A DNA stretch of 64,000 nucleotides from positions 33,475 to 97,474 of the forward strand of contig NZ_LGQZ01000011.1 in assembly GCF_003116015.1 (NCBI RefSeq). Direction: 5' to 3'. How positions within the stretch are numbered: the first letter of the stretch is position 1; each line of letters starts with the position of its first letter. The DNA comes from Azospirillum sp. TSO22-1 (GTDB taxonomy: Bacteria; Pseudomonadota; Alphaproteobacteria; Azospirillales; Azospirillaceae). The notes under the pieces were generated by a model that ran no database searches, had not been told where the DNA came from, and saw nothing but the letters and a program-made list of their open reading frames with translations. The position numbers were made by a program, and so were the translations under genes. Positions 7,459-17,642 of this stretch are shown here, piece after piece.

Positions 7459-8973
7459 TCAGGCAGGCGCCGCCGGCTTGCCGTCATGCTTCAGCAGCGT
7501 CCGGACGTCAGTGGTCGTGCCGTCCATGAAGCGGACGGTGGGGTTTGCGTTGCCGGTCCAGCCGACCAGGGTGATGGAGTCGTTCTCGCCGAACCGGAGT
7601 CGGAGCGTGTCGCCCTCGACGACGGCGCGGATCTCGGACGCCTTCATCGGGCTGTCGAGCCGCACGGTCACGTTTGTGGCCGGATCGGCGGCGTGAACGG
7701 TGTCGTGGCCGTCCCCGGCCTGGAAGATGATCTGGCTGGTCTCCGCACCGTCCGCAGGGCCGGCGATGGTGATGTCGTCGTCGCCGCGTCCAGCTTCGAC
7801 CACGCTTCCCGCGCCGGCGGTGATACGGTCCTTGCCGCTGCCGCCGCGGACGAGGCTGTGCGTGCCGGCCGTGATGGTGTCGTCGCCATCCCCGCCTTCT
7901 GCCCAGGCATGCCCGCCCAACTCGATGTGATCGTTGCCGTCCCCACCCTGCGCGATGCCACCGTCGCCGCCCTTGATCGTGTCATTGCCGACCCCGCCCA
8001 AAGCGCGGCCGTAGGCGCCGACCTGGATGCCGTCGTCACCGGCTCCGCCGGTCGCAGTGCTGCGATCCCCCGCGACGATCACATCGTTGTCGTCTCCGGC
8101 CAGAACGGCGGAACGCTCGCCGGCAACGAGCGTGTCGTTGCCGTCTCCGCCGTCCACCCGCGAATTGTCGCCCGCCGTGACGACATCGTTGCCGCTATCG
8201 CCTGCCAACCAGGACTGATGGCCGCCGACGAGGGTGTCGTTCCCGCTGCCGGCGAACGCCGCCGAGCGGTTGCCGACGGTCAGCGTGTCGTTGCCGGCCT
8301 CCCCGTGGGCCACCGACCGGTGACCCGCCACGACGGTGTCGTCACCGCTTCCGCCGATGGCTCTGGCCAAGTCGCCGAGGACCAGAGTGTCGTTGCCGTC
8401 TCCGCCGTATGCCCGCGAGCGGTCGCCGACGACGATCCTGTCGTCGCCCTGGCCGCCATCGACGGCGGCGTGCGTGCCGGCCAGCAGCACGTCGTCCTGC
8501 TTGCCGCCCTGCAGCCGCAGGCGCGCCTCGTCCTTCAGAGTGAAGCGCGTTTCAACGGTCGGCGTGGTGCTGCCGTCACCGCCTTCCAGTCGCAGCCGCG
8601 TTTCCATGTCGAAGGTGTAGCCGCCCGGCATTTCGGTGCTTCTGACGATGCCGATGGTGCTGTTCCGTTCCGTCGAAATGACGAAGACGGTGTCGCTGGA
8701 GGATTTGACGCCGGTGATGGGCTGCGCCAAGGCGCGCGCGGTGGGAAGCCAGCGGGGGTCTTCGGGCGCCCGTCGCAGCGCCACGTCGCGCAGCTTTTCC
8801 AGAACCGAGATGAGATCCCTGATGCGTCCGGCGTGGGAGGAGATCTCGACGCTGTCCCCGCCGTAGGAACGGGGGGAAGGCAGGACAGACATGGTGCCGG
8901 CAGGGTGGCGGCCGCCCGGAGTCCACCAGGGCGCGGAGCCGCTCATCACCCCGTCGTTGCGGATCGTTGCCAT
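7459..8973 (-). CDS. RTX-like glycine/aspartate repeat protein
   Basis: The 504-residue protein has a unique N-terminal half (about 1-190) and then roughly twelve tandem repeats of about 18 residues of the form GGxGNDT(L/I)xxGxxxxxxG (for example GGDGNDTLVAGERSAVLAG). These resemble calcium-binding RTX nonapeptide repeats, but every second turn is replaced by a (G/A)xRSxAxxG-like segment. No signal peptide is seen, and RTX proteins usually leave by a type I secretion system; none is encoded nearby. ATG at 8973 has GGGGAG upstream, so I prefer it to longer frames. An adhesin or surface-layer role is an inference. Confidence 0.75.
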   Translation of the reverse strand: MATIRNDGVMSGSAPWWTPGGRHPAGTMSVLPSPRSYGGDSVEISSHAGRIRDLISVLEKLRDVALRRAPEDPRWLPTARALAQPITGVKSSSDTVFVISTERNSTIGIVRSTEMPGGYTFDMETRLRLEGGDGSTTPTVETRFTLKDEARLRLQGGKQDDVLLAGTHAAVDGGQGDDRIVVGDRSRAYGGDGNDTLVLGDLARAIGGSGDDTVVAGHRSVAHGEAGNDTLTVGNRSAAFAGSGNDTLVGGHQSWLAGDSGNDVVTAGDNSRVDGGDGNDTLVAGERSAVLAGDDNDVIVAGDRSTATGGAGDDGIQVGAYGRALGGVGNDTIKGGDGGIAQGGDGNDHIELGGHAWAEGGDGDDTITAGTHSLVRGGSGKDRITAGAGSVVEAGRGDDDITIAGPADGAETSQIIFQAGDGHDTVHAADPATNVTVRLDSPMKASEIRAVVEGDTLRLRFGENDSITLVGWTGNANPTVRFMDGTTTDVRTLLKHDGKPAAPA

Positions 8974-9066
8974 TTTGGCCTCGCAAGGGGAGAGTTTTCC
9001 CGCTCTATTCAACCCTAGGGTAATTAATGAGTCCTTAAGGCGTGGAACGCCGCCGGGTGACGGCAA

Positions 9067-9094
9067 CAAAAAGCCCGCCATTTCCGGCGGGCTT
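9067..9094 (-). terminator. Rho-independent terminator of the cstA-ybdD operon
   Basis: Reading leftward, AAGCCCGCC pairs with GGCGGGCTT and is followed by a run of T. It lies 20 bases beyond the ybdD stop codon. Confidence 0.85.
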
Positions 9095-9114
9095 CCTGCC
9101 GAGCATCGGACCGC

Positions 9115-9294
9115 TCAGCAGCAGCGGTTCACGCCGCTCCATTTGCGGTCCAGCTCGCTGGCATAGAACTCCTCGCGGCTCAGTGGCGGCACGTCCCGGT
9201 GCAAGCGGTTGTGCCGCTCCAGATACCGCTCGAACGCGTCGTCGCCGGTGATCTGGCGCAAACCCTCCCAACCGGCACGCAGGACGTGCAGCAT
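9115..9294 (-). CDS. ybdD: YbdD/YjiX family small protein
   Basis: The 59-residue protein matches the DUF466 (YbdD/YjiX) family: a short helical protein with LERHNRLHRDVPPLSREEFY and the usual RKWSGVNRCC ending. These genes almost always follow a CstA/BtsT-type carrier, as here, 14 bases after cstA. Its biochemical role is not settled; it is presumed to support the carrier. Confidence 0.92.
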   Translation of the reverse strand: MLHVLRAGWEGLRQITGDDAFERYLERHNRLHRDVPPLSREEFYASELDRKWSGVNRCC

Positions 9295-9308
9295 GACCCG
9301 GCCTCCGC

Positions 9309-11366
9309 TCAATCGTCGCCGCCGACGGGGTGCGCCTCCCAGGGGTGCTCGCTCAGCGGCGGCACCGGTTGGCCGTTGAGATGGCGCAGCGAGAGGCGGG
9401 CCGCCTCGATGATCACCACCCACAGCACCGCCACGAAGAACACCGTCAGCGCCGCGTCGAGCCGCTGGTTGAAGATCAGCTTCGGCGCGGAGGTCAGCGC
9501 CGGGCCGGTCAGCGTGCCGGCGGCCAGCTTGGCGGCCAGCGCGTCGGCGCCGGCCAGGAAGCCGACGCGCGGGTCGGCGGAGAACAGCTTCTCCCAGGCG
9601 GCGTAGGTGGTGATGACGGCGATCACCGCCGTCGGCGTCGCGGTCACCCAGGCGTACTTCGCCTTGCCGGACTTCACGAAGATGACCGTCGCCACGGCCA
9701 GCGCGATGGCGGCGAGCATCTGGTTGGAGATGCCGAACAGCGGCCACAGGATGTTGATGCCGCCCAGCGGGTCGATGACGCCGATGTAGAGGAAATACCC
9801 CCACGCCGCCACGAACAGGCCGGAGCTGAGCAGCGTCATCGGGTACGACCGGGTGTTGGCGAACGGCTTCCAGATGTTGCCCAGCAGGTCCTGCAGCATG
9901 AAGCGGCCGACGCGGGTGCCGGCGTCCACCGCGGTCAGGATGAACATCGCCTCGAACATGATGGCGAAGTGGTACCACAGCGCCAGCATCGACTTGCCGA
10001 AGGCGCCGGCGAAGATGGTCGCCATGCCCACCGCCAGCGACGGCGCGCCGCCGGTGCGGGCCAGCAGCGAGGTTTCGCCCATGTCGCGGGCCAGCGTGTT
10101 CATGGTCTCCGCGGTGACCGGGAAGCCCCAGCCGGAGATGGTGGCAACCGCCTTCTCGACGGTCCCGCCGACGATGCCCGCCGGCGAGTTGATGGCGAAG
10201 TAGACGCCCGGGTCGAGCACCGCGGCGGCGATCAGCGCCATCAGGCCGACGAAGCTCTCCATCAGCATGGAGCCGTAGCCGACCATGGGGATGTCACGCT
10301 CGTTGGCGATCAGCTTGGGCGTGGTGCCCGACGAGATCAGCGCGTGGAAGCCGGAGATGGCGCCGCAGGCGATGGTGATGAACAGGAACGGGAACAGGTT
10401 GCCGGCGACCACCGGGCCGGTGCCGTCCATGAAGCGGGTGAACGCGGGCATCTTCATCTCCGGCTGGAGGACGACGACCGCGAACGCCAGCAGCATGATG
10501 GCGCCGATCTTGATGAAGGTGGAGATGTAGTCGCGCGGGGCGAGCAGCAGCCACACTGGCAGGATGGCGGCGACGAAGCCGTAGCCGATGACGAACATCG
10601 CCAGCGTTGTGCCGTCGTAGTCGAACCAGGCGCGCAGCGGGCTGTGGTCGAGCCAGCCGCCGCCCGCCGTCGCCAGCAGCAGCAGCGCCAAGCCGATCAG
10701 CGAGCCCTCCAGCACCCGGCCCGGCCGGATGTTGCGCATGTAGACGCCGACCAGGATGGCGATCGGGATGGTGGCGAACACGGTCGAGGTGCCCCACGGG
10801 CTGTGCTTCATGGCGTTGACCACCACGAGGCCGAGGACGGCGACGATCAGCACCATGATCATCAGCGTGCCGAGCAGCGCCGCCGAGCCGGCCACCGGCC
10901 CCAGCTCGTCGCGGGCCATCTGGCCCAGTGTGCGGCCGTCGCGCCGCGTCGAGCAGAACAGCACCACCATGTCCTGCACACAGCCGCCGAACACGGCGCC
11001 GGCCAACAGCCACAGCGTGCCCGGCATGTAGCCGAACTGCATGGCCAACGTCGGGCCGACCAGCGGGCCGGCGCCGGCGATGGCGGCGAAATGGTGGCCG
11101 AAGGTGATCCAGCGGTGCGTCGGCACGAAGTCGCGGCCGTCGTTGATCCGCTCCGCCGGGGTGGCGCGCGTCTCGTCCACCACCATCAGCTTCGCCGCGA
11201 TCCAGCCGGCGTAGAAGCGGAACGCCAGCGCGTACACGCCGGCGGCGGCGCCGATGAACCAGATGGCGTTGATGGTCTCGCCGCGGTTCAGCGCGATGCC
11301 GCCGAGTCCGGCGGCTCCGAGGACGGCGACGGCGACCCAGATCAGAGGCCGCAGTTTTTCGGGCAT
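9309..11366 (-). CDS. cstA: CstA-family carbon starvation/pyruvate transporter
   Basis: The 685-residue inner-membrane protein has well over a dozen hydrophobic helices and the CstA signatures IKSGG-region equivalents GAGPLVGPTLAMQFGY, GTTPKLIANE and GGINILWPLFGISNQMLAAIAL. Characterised relatives (E. coli CstA and BtsT) take up peptides or pyruvate, so pyruvate or a similar small carbon source is the likely substrate. The ATG at 11366 with a GAGGTGA site is chosen over a longer upstream frame. It is cotranscribed with ybdD. Confidence 0.92.
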   Translation of the reverse strand: MPEKLRPLIWVAVAVLGAAGLGGIALNRGETINAIWFIGAAAGVYALAFRFYAGWIAAKLMVVDETRATPAERINDGRDFVPTHRWITFGHHFAAIAGAGPLVGPTLAMQFGYMPGTLWLLAGAVFGGCVQDMVVLFCSTRRDGRTLGQMARDELGPVAGSAALLGTLMIMVLIVAVLGLVVVNAMKHSPWGTSTVFATIPIAILVGVYMRNIRPGRVLEGSLIGLALLLLATAGGGWLDHSPLRAWFDYDGTTLAMFVIGYGFVAAILPVWLLLAPRDYISTFIKIGAIMLLAFAVVVLQPEMKMPAFTRFMDGTGPVVAGNLFPFLFITIACGAISGFHALISSGTTPKLIANERDIPMVGYGSMLMESFVGLMALIAAAVLDPGVYFAINSPAGIVGGTVEKAVATISGWGFPVTAETMNTLARDMGETSLLARTGGAPSLAVGMATIFAGAFGKSMLALWYHFAIMFEAMFILTAVDAGTRVGRFMLQDLLGNIWKPFANTRSYPMTLLSSGLFVAAWGYFLYIGVIDPLGGINILWPLFGISNQMLAAIALAVATVIFVKSGKAKYAWVTATPTAVIAVITTYAAWEKLFSADPRVGFLAGADALAAKLAAGTLTGPALTSAPKLIFNQRLDAALTVFFVAVLWVVIIEAARLSLRHLNGQPVPPLSEHPWEAHPVGGDD

Positions 11367-11652
11367 GATGTCACCTCGTGAGTGCTCCCCGGCGGGGAAG
11401 GGCGCGGCGGCGGGCATCGCTGTGCGGGCGCGCGCTCTTCCGGGCGGGATCCGTGTCGGCCGGCAGGGTCGAAGGCACGGCGTCGTCATGCGCGTGGCGG
11501 TCGAACGGCTGCCGGGAAGTGGCTGATGCTACCGCCGTGCCTCGGCGTGATACATGCGACGGCGCGTCGCATACTAGAATATCAATGTGCGGATCGTCCG
11601 GAGGTCGGAGCGATTCCCTCCCCCGGCGGGGTTGGGGGGAGGGGATTCAAAC

Positions 11653-11684
11653 AAAAAGCCCGCCGTCTCCGGCGGGCTCTTTTT
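11653..11684. terminator. Bidirectional terminator after infC
   Basis: AGCCCGCC and GGCGGGCT pair around GTCTCC, with an A run on the left and a T run on the right, so the hairpin can end transcription from either side. It closes the thrS-infC unit. Confidence 0.85.
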
Positions 11685-11705
11685 GAAGCAGGCGGTGAAC
11701 CGCGG

Positions 11706-12242
11706 TCACTTCGGCGACAGCACCATGATCATCTGGCGGCCTTCGAGCTTGGGCATCTGCTCGACCTTCGCCAGTTCGTCCAGGCGGTCGCGCACGCGCA
11801 TCAGCACGTTCATGCCGATGTCCTGGTGCGCCATCTCGCGGCCGCGGAAGCGCATGGTCACCTTGACCTTGTCGCCTTCCTCGAGGAAGCGGGTCGCGGC
11901 GCGCATTTTCACGTCGTAGTCGTTGTCATCGATGTTCGGCCGGAGCTTGATCTCCTTGACCTCGATGATCTTCTGCTTCTTGCGCGCCTCGGCGGCCTTC
12001 TTCTGCTCCTCGTACTTGAACTTGCCGTAGTCGAGGACCTTGCAGACGGGCGGCTCGGCCTGCGGGGCCACCTCGACGAGGTCGAGGCCAGCCTCCTCCG
12101 CGGCCATCAGAGCGTCGCGCAGCGAAACAATGCCGACCATCTCGCCGTCGGCGCCGACGAGACGGACGGAACGCGCCGTGATCTCCCGGTTGATCCGCGG
12201 TCCGTCGCGGGTCGGGGCGGCTTCCTGTGGTAACCTGGCTAT
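11706..12242 (-). CDS. infC: Translation initiation factor IF-3, AUA start
   Basis: The product is 178 residues when begun at the ATA codon at 12242 (start [10 protein letters not shown]). The IF-3 N-domain signature follows ([19 protein letters not shown]), with the linker and a C-domain ending in [10 protein letters not shown]-3 binds the 30S subunit and rejects non-standard starts. Starting at the first ATG (12140) would remove the conserved INREI motif. The ATA is preceded at five to six bases by GGAGAGGG, a strong ribosome site. E. coli infC uses AUU for autoregulation, and an AUA codon should serve the same purpose. It follows thrS by 75 bases. The usual rpmI-rplT genes do not follow. 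Confidence 0.93.
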   Translation of the reverse strand: MARLPQEAAPTRDGPRINREITARSVRLVGADGEMVGIVSLRDALMAAEEAGLDLVEVAPQAEPPVCKVLDYGKFKYEEQKKAAEARKKQKIIEVKEIKLRPNIDDNDYDVKMRAATRFLEEGDKVKVTMRFRGREMAHQDIGMNVLMRVRDRLDELAKVEQMPKLEGRQMIMVLSPK

Positions 12243-12317
12243 GGAACCCTCTCCATGGTTATGGACCCCGTCCGGCGGGCCCCCGGCTCAGCGGCGGGCC
12301 CGGCGAACGGCGGTCAA

Positions 12318-14279
12318 TCAGAATGGCGAATCGAAGCCACGGTCCCCGGCCGGGGACCGCGCCTCTTCAGTAAGTTTATTGACTGCGGCGTCAAGGGCAA
12401 GAACTTCCTGATCCTTACCGCCGAGGTACCGCATCGCCACCGTCCGCTCCTCCGCCTCGCGGCGGCCGACGACGACGATCACCGGCACCTTCTGAAGGCT
12501 GTGCTCACGGACCTTCAGGTTGATCTTCTCGTTGCGGACGTCAAGCTCGGCCCGGATTCCACGCGCCTTGAGGATCTTGTGGACCTCCGCCGCGTAGCCG
12601 TCGGCCTCGTTGGTGATGGTGGTCACCACCGCCTGCACCGGGGCCAGCCACAGCGGGAACTTGCCGGCGTAGTGCTCGATCATCATGCCGATGAAGCGCT
12701 CCAGCGAGCCGAGGATGGCCCGGTGCAGCATGATCGGCCGATGTTTCGCACCGTCCTCACCGATATAGTGAATGTCGAGCCGTTCCGGCAGGTTCGGATC
12801 GTACTGCAGCGTGCCGCACTGCCAGGTGCGGCCGATGGCGTCGGTCAGGTGGAACTCCACCTTCGGGCCGTAGAAGGCGCCCTCGCCCGGCAGTTCCTCG
12901 AACTCCAGCCCGGCCGAGCGCAGCGCGCTGCGCAGGCCGTCCTCGGCGCGGTCCCACAGATCGTCGGACCCCGTGCGGACGTCCGGGCGCAGCGCCAGCT
13001 TCACGTCGATCTTGTCGAAGCCGAGGTCCTTGTAGACGCCGAGCTGCAGCTTGAAGTACTCCGCCGCCTCCTCCGGCACCTGGTCCTCGGTGCAGAAGAT
13101 GTGCGCGTCGTCCTGGGTGAAGGCGCGCACCCGCATGATGCCGTGCAGGGCGCCCGACGGCTCGTTGCGGTGGCAGGAGCCGAACTCGGCCATGCGGATC
13201 GGCAGGTCGCGGTAGGAGCGCAGCGCGCTCTTGAAGATCTGCGTGTGGCCTGGGCAGTTCATCGGCTTGACGCCGAGCTGCTTCTTGCCCTCGTCCGCCT
13301 CCACCTTGAACATGTTGTCGCCGTACATGTCCCAGTGGCCGGACGCCTTGAACAGCGAGCTGTCGATCAGCTGCGGCGTCTTCACCTCGACGTAGCCGGC
13401 CTGCTCCAGCCTGGTGCGGATGTAGGTCTCGATGGTGCGGTACAGCGTCCAGCCCTTCGGGTGCCAGAACACCGAGCCGACCGCCTCCTCCTGCACGTGG
13501 AAGAGGTCCATCTCCTTGCCCAGGCGGCGGTGGTCGCGCTTCTCCGCCTCCTCCAGCATGGTCAGGTAGGCCTTCAGCTCCTTCTCGTCGCGCCACGCCG
13601 TGCCGTAGATGCGCTGCAGCATCGGGTTGCGGCTGTCGCCGCGCCAGTAGGCGCCGGCCACCTTCATCAGCTTGAAGGCGGTGCCGACCTTGCCGGTGGA
13701 GGGCGCGTGCGGGCCGCGGCAGAGGTCGAGCCAGTCGCCCTGGCGGTAGACGCTGATCGCCTGGTCGGCGGGGATCGCCTCGACCAGCTCGGCCTTGAAG
13801 TGCTCGCCGTGGGTCTTGAAGTAGGCGACGGCGTCGTCGCGCGTCCACTCCTCGCGCACGAGGGGGGCGTCGCGCTGGACGATCTCGCGCATCTTCGCTT
13901 CGATCTTCGCGAGGTCGTCCGGCGTGAACGGCTCGTCGCGCGCGAAGTCGTAGTAGAAGCCGTTGGCGATCGCCGGGCCGATGGTCACCTGGGTGCCGGG
14001 GTACAGCTCCTGCACGGCCTCCGCCAGCACGTGGGCGGCGTCGTGGCGGATCACCTCCAGCGCGTCGGGGTGGTTGCGGGTGACGATCTCGATCCTGACG
14101 TTCGACGTGACGGTGGTGGTGAGGTCCTTCACGGTGCCGTCGATCTTGACGGCAAGAGCATCCTTGGCCAGACGCTGGCCGATGGAGGCGGCGATCTCCG
14201 CCCCCGTGACCGGCCGGTCGAATTCGCGCACGCTGCCGTCGGGCAGCGTGATGGCAATGCTGGACGTCACCGGATTCAC
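12318..14279 (-). CDS. thrS: Threonyl-tRNA synthetase
   Basis: A class II aminoacyl-tRNA synthetase of about 653 residues. It has a TGS domain ([17 protein letters not shown]), the N2 editing domain with [11 protein letters not shown], the catalytic domain ([45 protein letters not shown]), and the anticodon-binding domain (WLAPVQ...[23 protein letters not shown]). No ATG lies near the TGS domain. I chose the GTG at 14279 because GGAAG lies six bases upstream; a second GTG at 14270 is possible. The C-terminus has a short extension beyond the usual end. infC follows as in many bacteria. Confidence 0.95.
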   Translation of the reverse strand: MNPVTSSIAITLPDGSVREFDRPVTGAEIAASIGQRLAKDALAVKIDGTVKDLTTTVTSNVRIEIVTRNHPDALEVIRHDAAHVLAEAVQELYPGTQVTIGPAIANGFYYDFARDEPFTPDDLAKIEAKMREIVQRDAPLVREEWTRDDAVAYFKTHGEHFKAELVEAIPADQAISVYRQGDWLDLCRGPHAPSTGKVGTAFKLMKVAGAYWRGDSRNPMLQRIYGTAWRDEKELKAYLTMLEEAEKRDHRRLGKEMDLFHVQEEAVGSVFWHPKGWTLYRTIETYIRTRLEQAGYVEVKTPQLIDSSLFKASGHWDMYGDNMFKVEADEGKKQLGVKPMNCPGHTQIFKSALRSYRDLPIRMAEFGSCHRNEPSGALHGIMRVRAFTQDDAHIFCTEDQVPEEAAEYFKLQLGVYKDLGFDKIDVKLALRPDVRTGSDDLWDRAEDGLRSALRSAGLEFEELPGEGAFYGPKVEFHLTDAIGRTWQCGTLQYDPNLPERLDIHYIGEDGAKHRPIMLHRAILGSLERFIGMMIEHYAGKFPLWLAPVQAVVTTITNEADGYAAEVHKILKARGIRAELDVRNEKINLKVREHSLQKVPVIVVVGRREAEERTVAMRYLGGKDQEVLALDAAVNKLTEEARSPAGDRGFDSPF

Positions 14280-14380
14280 CGTTCGCTTCCGTTGTTCATG
14301 CGGGTCCGACTCGCGCCGGAACGCGCGAGACTCTAAAGGCGTCGCGGTGCAAGTCAAGTATGGGGGTTGAAATGAGGGTA

Positions 14381-14477
14381 TTGCCCCCACCCTAACCCTC
14401 CCCCGCTTCGCAGGGGAGGGAACTCCGCCGCTCTGCCCCCTCCCCTGCGAAGCGGGGGAGGGTTAGGGTGGGGGCAA
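14381..14477. repeat. Perfect 40-bp inverted repeat between the receptor gene and thrS
   Basis: The arms 14381-14420 and 14438-14477 are exact reverse complements over 40 bases around a 17-base loop. The sequence is rich in CCCTCCCC/GGGGAGGG. It begins eight bases beyond the stop of the chemotaxis receptor gene, so it may stop that transcript. Its form is that of a dispersed intergenic palindrome. Confidence 0.85.
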
Positions 14478-14484
14478 GCGGCCC

Positions 14485-16173
14485 TTACGCCGCCTTCACC
14501 CCATCGAGGAACCCATGCACCAGGTCGCGCAGCGAATCGGCCTGGGCGGACAGGCCGGACGCCGCGTCCAGCACGTCGCGAGCGGCGCCGTCGGTCTGGC
14601 GGGCGGCGGCGTTGACGCCGCCGATGGTGACGCTCACCCGCTCGGTGCCCTGCGCCGCCTGCTGGATGTTGCGGGCGATCTCGCCGGTGGCGGCGCCCTG
14701 CTGCTCGATGGCGGTGGCGATGGTGGTGGCGATGCCGTCGATGCGGGTGATGACCTCGCCGATCGAGCGGATCGCCGTCGCCGTGTCGGTGGACACCCGC
14801 TGGATGCCGGCGATCTGCTGGCCGATGTCCTCGGTGGCGCGGGCGGTCTGGGTGGCGAGGTTCTTCACCTCGGTCGCCACCACGGCGAAGCCCTTGCCGT
14901 GCTCGCCGGCCCGCGCCGCCTCGATGGTGGCGTTCAAGGCCAGCAGGTTGGTCTGGCTGGCGATGGAGTTGATCAGTTCCACCACCTCGCCGATCTTCTC
15001 GGCGGCGTCGGTCAGGCCGCGCACCTGCTGGTCGGCGCGCTGCGCCTCGCCGACGGCGTGGCGGGTGATCTCGGTGGAGGTGGCGACCTGCCGGCCGATC
15101 TCGCCGATCGACGCCGACAGCTGCTCGGTGGCGGTGGCGACCGCCTGGACGTTGGCCGAGGTCTGCTCCGACGCGGTCGCCACGTCGGCGGCGCGGCTGG
15201 TGGTGTCCTGGGCGGTGGCGGTCATGCCGTTGGCGGTGCTGCGCATCCGCTCGGCCGAGGTGCGGACGGTGGCCAGCACGCCGGTGACCTCGCGGTCGAA
15301 GCGGTCGGTCAGCGCGACGATGGCCTGGGAGCGGGCCAGCCGCTCCTCCGCCGTGCGCTGCTGTTCCTGCGCCAGGTCGCGGGCCTGCCGCATGGCGTCG
15401 CGGAAGACGCACAGCGCGCGCGCCATGGCGCCGATCTCGTCGCCGCTGTCGGTGTCGGGCACGGCGGCGTCCAGGCGGCCGGCGGACAGCTCCTGCATGG
15501 ACGCCGTCATGCGGCGGATCGGGTTGACCATCATGCGGATGGCCAGCACGCTGGCCAGCAGGATGGTCAGCGGGATGCCGACCGCCGGCACCGCGATCAG
15601 CAGCCGGCTCATGGTGGTCTGGAACGCTTCCAGCTCGGCGCTGAGGCGGGCGATGGTGGCGTTGTCGGTCTCCGCCTGCTTCTGCAGCAGGACGTTCAGC
15701 GCCTGCCGGTTGGCGCGGTTGGCATCGTTGTCGCCGTAGCTGCGCGCCTCGGGGATGGAGGCTTCGCGGCTGAGGCGGACCAGCTCGGTGCGGAAGGTGA
15801 TGAACTCGCGCACCTTGGCGGCGATCTCCTGGTTGTGGGCGCGTTCGGCGGCGGGGGTGATCGCCGACCACTCCTTCATCAGGCGGTCCATGCCGGCCAG
15901 GTTCTTGAGCAGGGGCGGGGCGTACTTCTCCGCCTCCTTGCCGTCGCGCGCCATGTAGATGCCGCGGGAGTCCATCACCACGGCCAGCACCAGGCCGTTC
16001 ATGCGTTCGCCGTCCATGGCGCGGGCGGAGGCGTTGGTGATCTCGTCGACGTAGCCGTCGTAGGTGCGCATCGCCTGCACGCCCAGCGTCGCGATGGCCA
16101 CGGCGATCAACGCCAGCGCGGTCACCACCATGCCGAACTTCCGCGAGATCGGAAGATCCTTGAGAAGGCGCAT
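14485..16173 (-). CDS. Methyl-accepting chemotaxis protein
   Basis: The 562-residue receptor has a cytoplasmic N-terminus, a first membrane helix (about 13-33), a periplasmic four-helix-type sensor (about 35-185), a second helix (about 188-208), a HAMP domain, and the signalling domain with its highly conserved hairpin tip ([26 protein letters not shown], given here only as a landmark around residue 400). It controls CheA activity in response to a ligand not predictable from the sequence. The start at 16173 follows an AAAGGGGGG site. It is transcribed alone or after the glycosyltransferase gene upstream. Confidence 0.94.
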   Translation of the reverse strand: MRLLKDLPISRKFGMVVTALALIAVAIATLGVQAMRTYDGYVDEITNASARAMDGERMNGLVLAVVMDSRGIYMARDGKEAEKYAPPLLKNLAGMDRLMKEWSAITPAAERAHNQEIAAKVREFITFRTELVRLSREASIPEARSYGDNDANRANRQALNVLLQKQAETDNATIARLSAELEAFQTTMSRLLIAVPAVGIPLTILLASVLAIRMMVNPIRRMTASMQELSAGRLDAAVPDTDSGDEIGAMARALCVFRDAMRQARDLAQEQQRTAEERLARSQAIVALTDRFDREVTGVLATVRTSAERMRSTANGMTATAQDTTSRAADVATASEQTSANVQAVATATEQLSASIGEIGRQVATSTEITRHAVGEAQRADQQVRGLTDAAEKIGEVVELINSIASQTNLLALNATIEAARAGEHGKGFAVVATEVKNLATQTARATEDIGQQIAGIQRVSTDTATAIRSIGEVITRIDGIATTIATAIEQQGAATGEIARNIQQAAQGTERVSVTIGGVNAAARQTDGAARDVLDAASGLSAQADSLRDLVHGFLDGVKAA

Positions 16174-16395
16174 GACTCCCCCCTTTATGACCTCTGGCCT
16201 AGGCTTCCCGGCTAGGGCCTTTTGTATTTATCGTGACTTGGGAATTCTAAAATTCCATGAACGACTATGCGTCATGCCAAATCTTGCCCGCAAGGGGGTG
16301 TGACAAAAAGGCTATCGAGGTCTTCACCGTCTTTTCACGATGTGGAATTTTGCCGCACCGCGAAGGTTGAATATTGCCGAGTATCGGCAATGGCC

Positions 16396-17613
16396 TTACG
16401 CGGCCAGCAGCTCCGCGTACACCGCCAGGGTGTCGGCGCACATGCGCTGCTTGGTGTAGCGCTCGGCGACGAAGGCCTGGGCGTGGGCGCCGATGGCGGC
16501 GCGCTGCCCGGCCGTCATCGACAGTGCCTCGTCCAACGCCTTGGCCAGCGCGTCGGCGTCGTCCGGCGGCACCACCCAGGCGGTCTCGCCGGGCAGCACG
16601 GTCTCCTGCCAGGCGCCGATGGCGGTGACGATCACCGGCTTGCCCATGGCCTGCGCCTCGACGATGACGCGGCCGAAGGCCTCCGGCTCGCGGGAGGCCG
16701 AGACCACGACGGTGGACAGCATGTAGGCGGCGGCCATGTCGCTGCAGTGGTCGGTGATGTGCACCACGCCGGCCAAGCCGGCGCGGCGCGCGCGCTCCTC
16801 CAGCTCCTGCCGGTAGCCGGAGCGCCCCTGGTCGGAGCCGACCAGCAGGCACACCACGTCCTTGCGGCCCAGCTTGGCCAGCGCGTCGATCATCACGGTC
16901 TGGCCCTTCCAGCGGGTCAGCCGGCCGGGCAGCAGGATGACCGGCCGGTCCTCCGGCAGCCGCCATTGGGTGGCCAGCTGGATCAGGCGGGCGGTGGTGA
17001 CGCGTTCCGGCGCGAAGATCGCCGGGTCGTAGCAGCGGTGGACGAGGCGGACGGCCGCCGGGTCGACGTCGTAGTTCTTCAGGACGTGGTCGCGGATGAA
17101 GCCGGAGATGGCGATGACCCGCTCGCCGCGCGCCATCACCGAGTTGTACCAGCGCTTCAGCCCGTTGGAGAAATTGTACGGCGCATGGAAGGTGGTCATG
17201 TAGCGCGCGCCGGTGCGCTGCGCCGCCATCCAGGCGCTCCACGCCGGGGCGCGAGAGCGGGCGTGCACGATGTCCACCCCGAAGTCGCGGATGATCTGTT
17301 CCAGCCGCCCGGCGTTCTTGCGGATGACCAGGGGGTTCTTGCTCTTCAGCGGCAGCGTGATGTGGGCGACGCCGGCGCGGTCCAGCTCGCGCACCATGGG
17401 GCCGCCCTCGGAGGCCACCAGCGGCGTCGCCCCGGCCTCCGCCAGCGCCAGCGCCACGTCGATGCAGCCGCGCTCGGCCCCGCCGGTCACCAGGTTGGGC
17501 AGCACCTGCAGGATCACCGGCGGCCGGCGGCCGGGCTGGCGGAAGGCCGCTGATCCCCCCGTGGGCGCATTGCCCGTTGCGTCGGCGGTGGTAAGGTGCG
17601 GATCCAGAATCAT
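16396..17613 (-). CDS. Family 4 glycosyltransferase
   Basis: The 405-residue protein has the two-domain GT-B layout. The N-terminal acceptor half begins LQVLPNLVTGGAERG. The C-terminal donor half has LLPGRLTRWKGQTVMIDAL and the retaining GT4 E-x7-E motif (EPEAFGRVIVEAQAMGKPV). Such enzymes transfer sugars from nucleotide sugars in lipopolysaccharide or exopolysaccharide synthesis. The acceptor cannot be told from the sequence and no other polysaccharide genes are adjacent. It is divergent from the hydrolase gene with only 29 bases between starts. Confidence 0.9.
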   Translation of the reverse strand: MILDPHLTTADATGNAPTGGSAAFRQPGRRPPVILQVLPNLVTGGAERGCIDVALALAEAGATPLVASEGGPMVRELDRAGVAHITLPLKSKNPLVIRKNAGRLEQIIRDFGVDIVHARSRAPAWSAWMAAQRTGARYMTTFHAPYNFSNGLKRWYNSVMARGERVIAISGFIRDHVLKNYDVDPAAVRLVHRCYDPAIFAPERVTTARLIQLATQWRLPEDRPVILLPGRLTRWKGQTVMIDALAKLGRKDVVCLLVGSDQGRSGYRQELEERARRAGLAGVVHITDHCSDMAAAYMLSTVVVSASREPEAFGRVIVEAQAMGKPVIVTAIGAWQETVLPGETAWVVPPDDADALAKALDEALSMTAGQRAAIGAHAQAFVAERYTKQRMCADTLAVYAELLAA

Positions 17614-17642
17614 GATGCCCGAAACGCGAATGTGGTGAAGCC

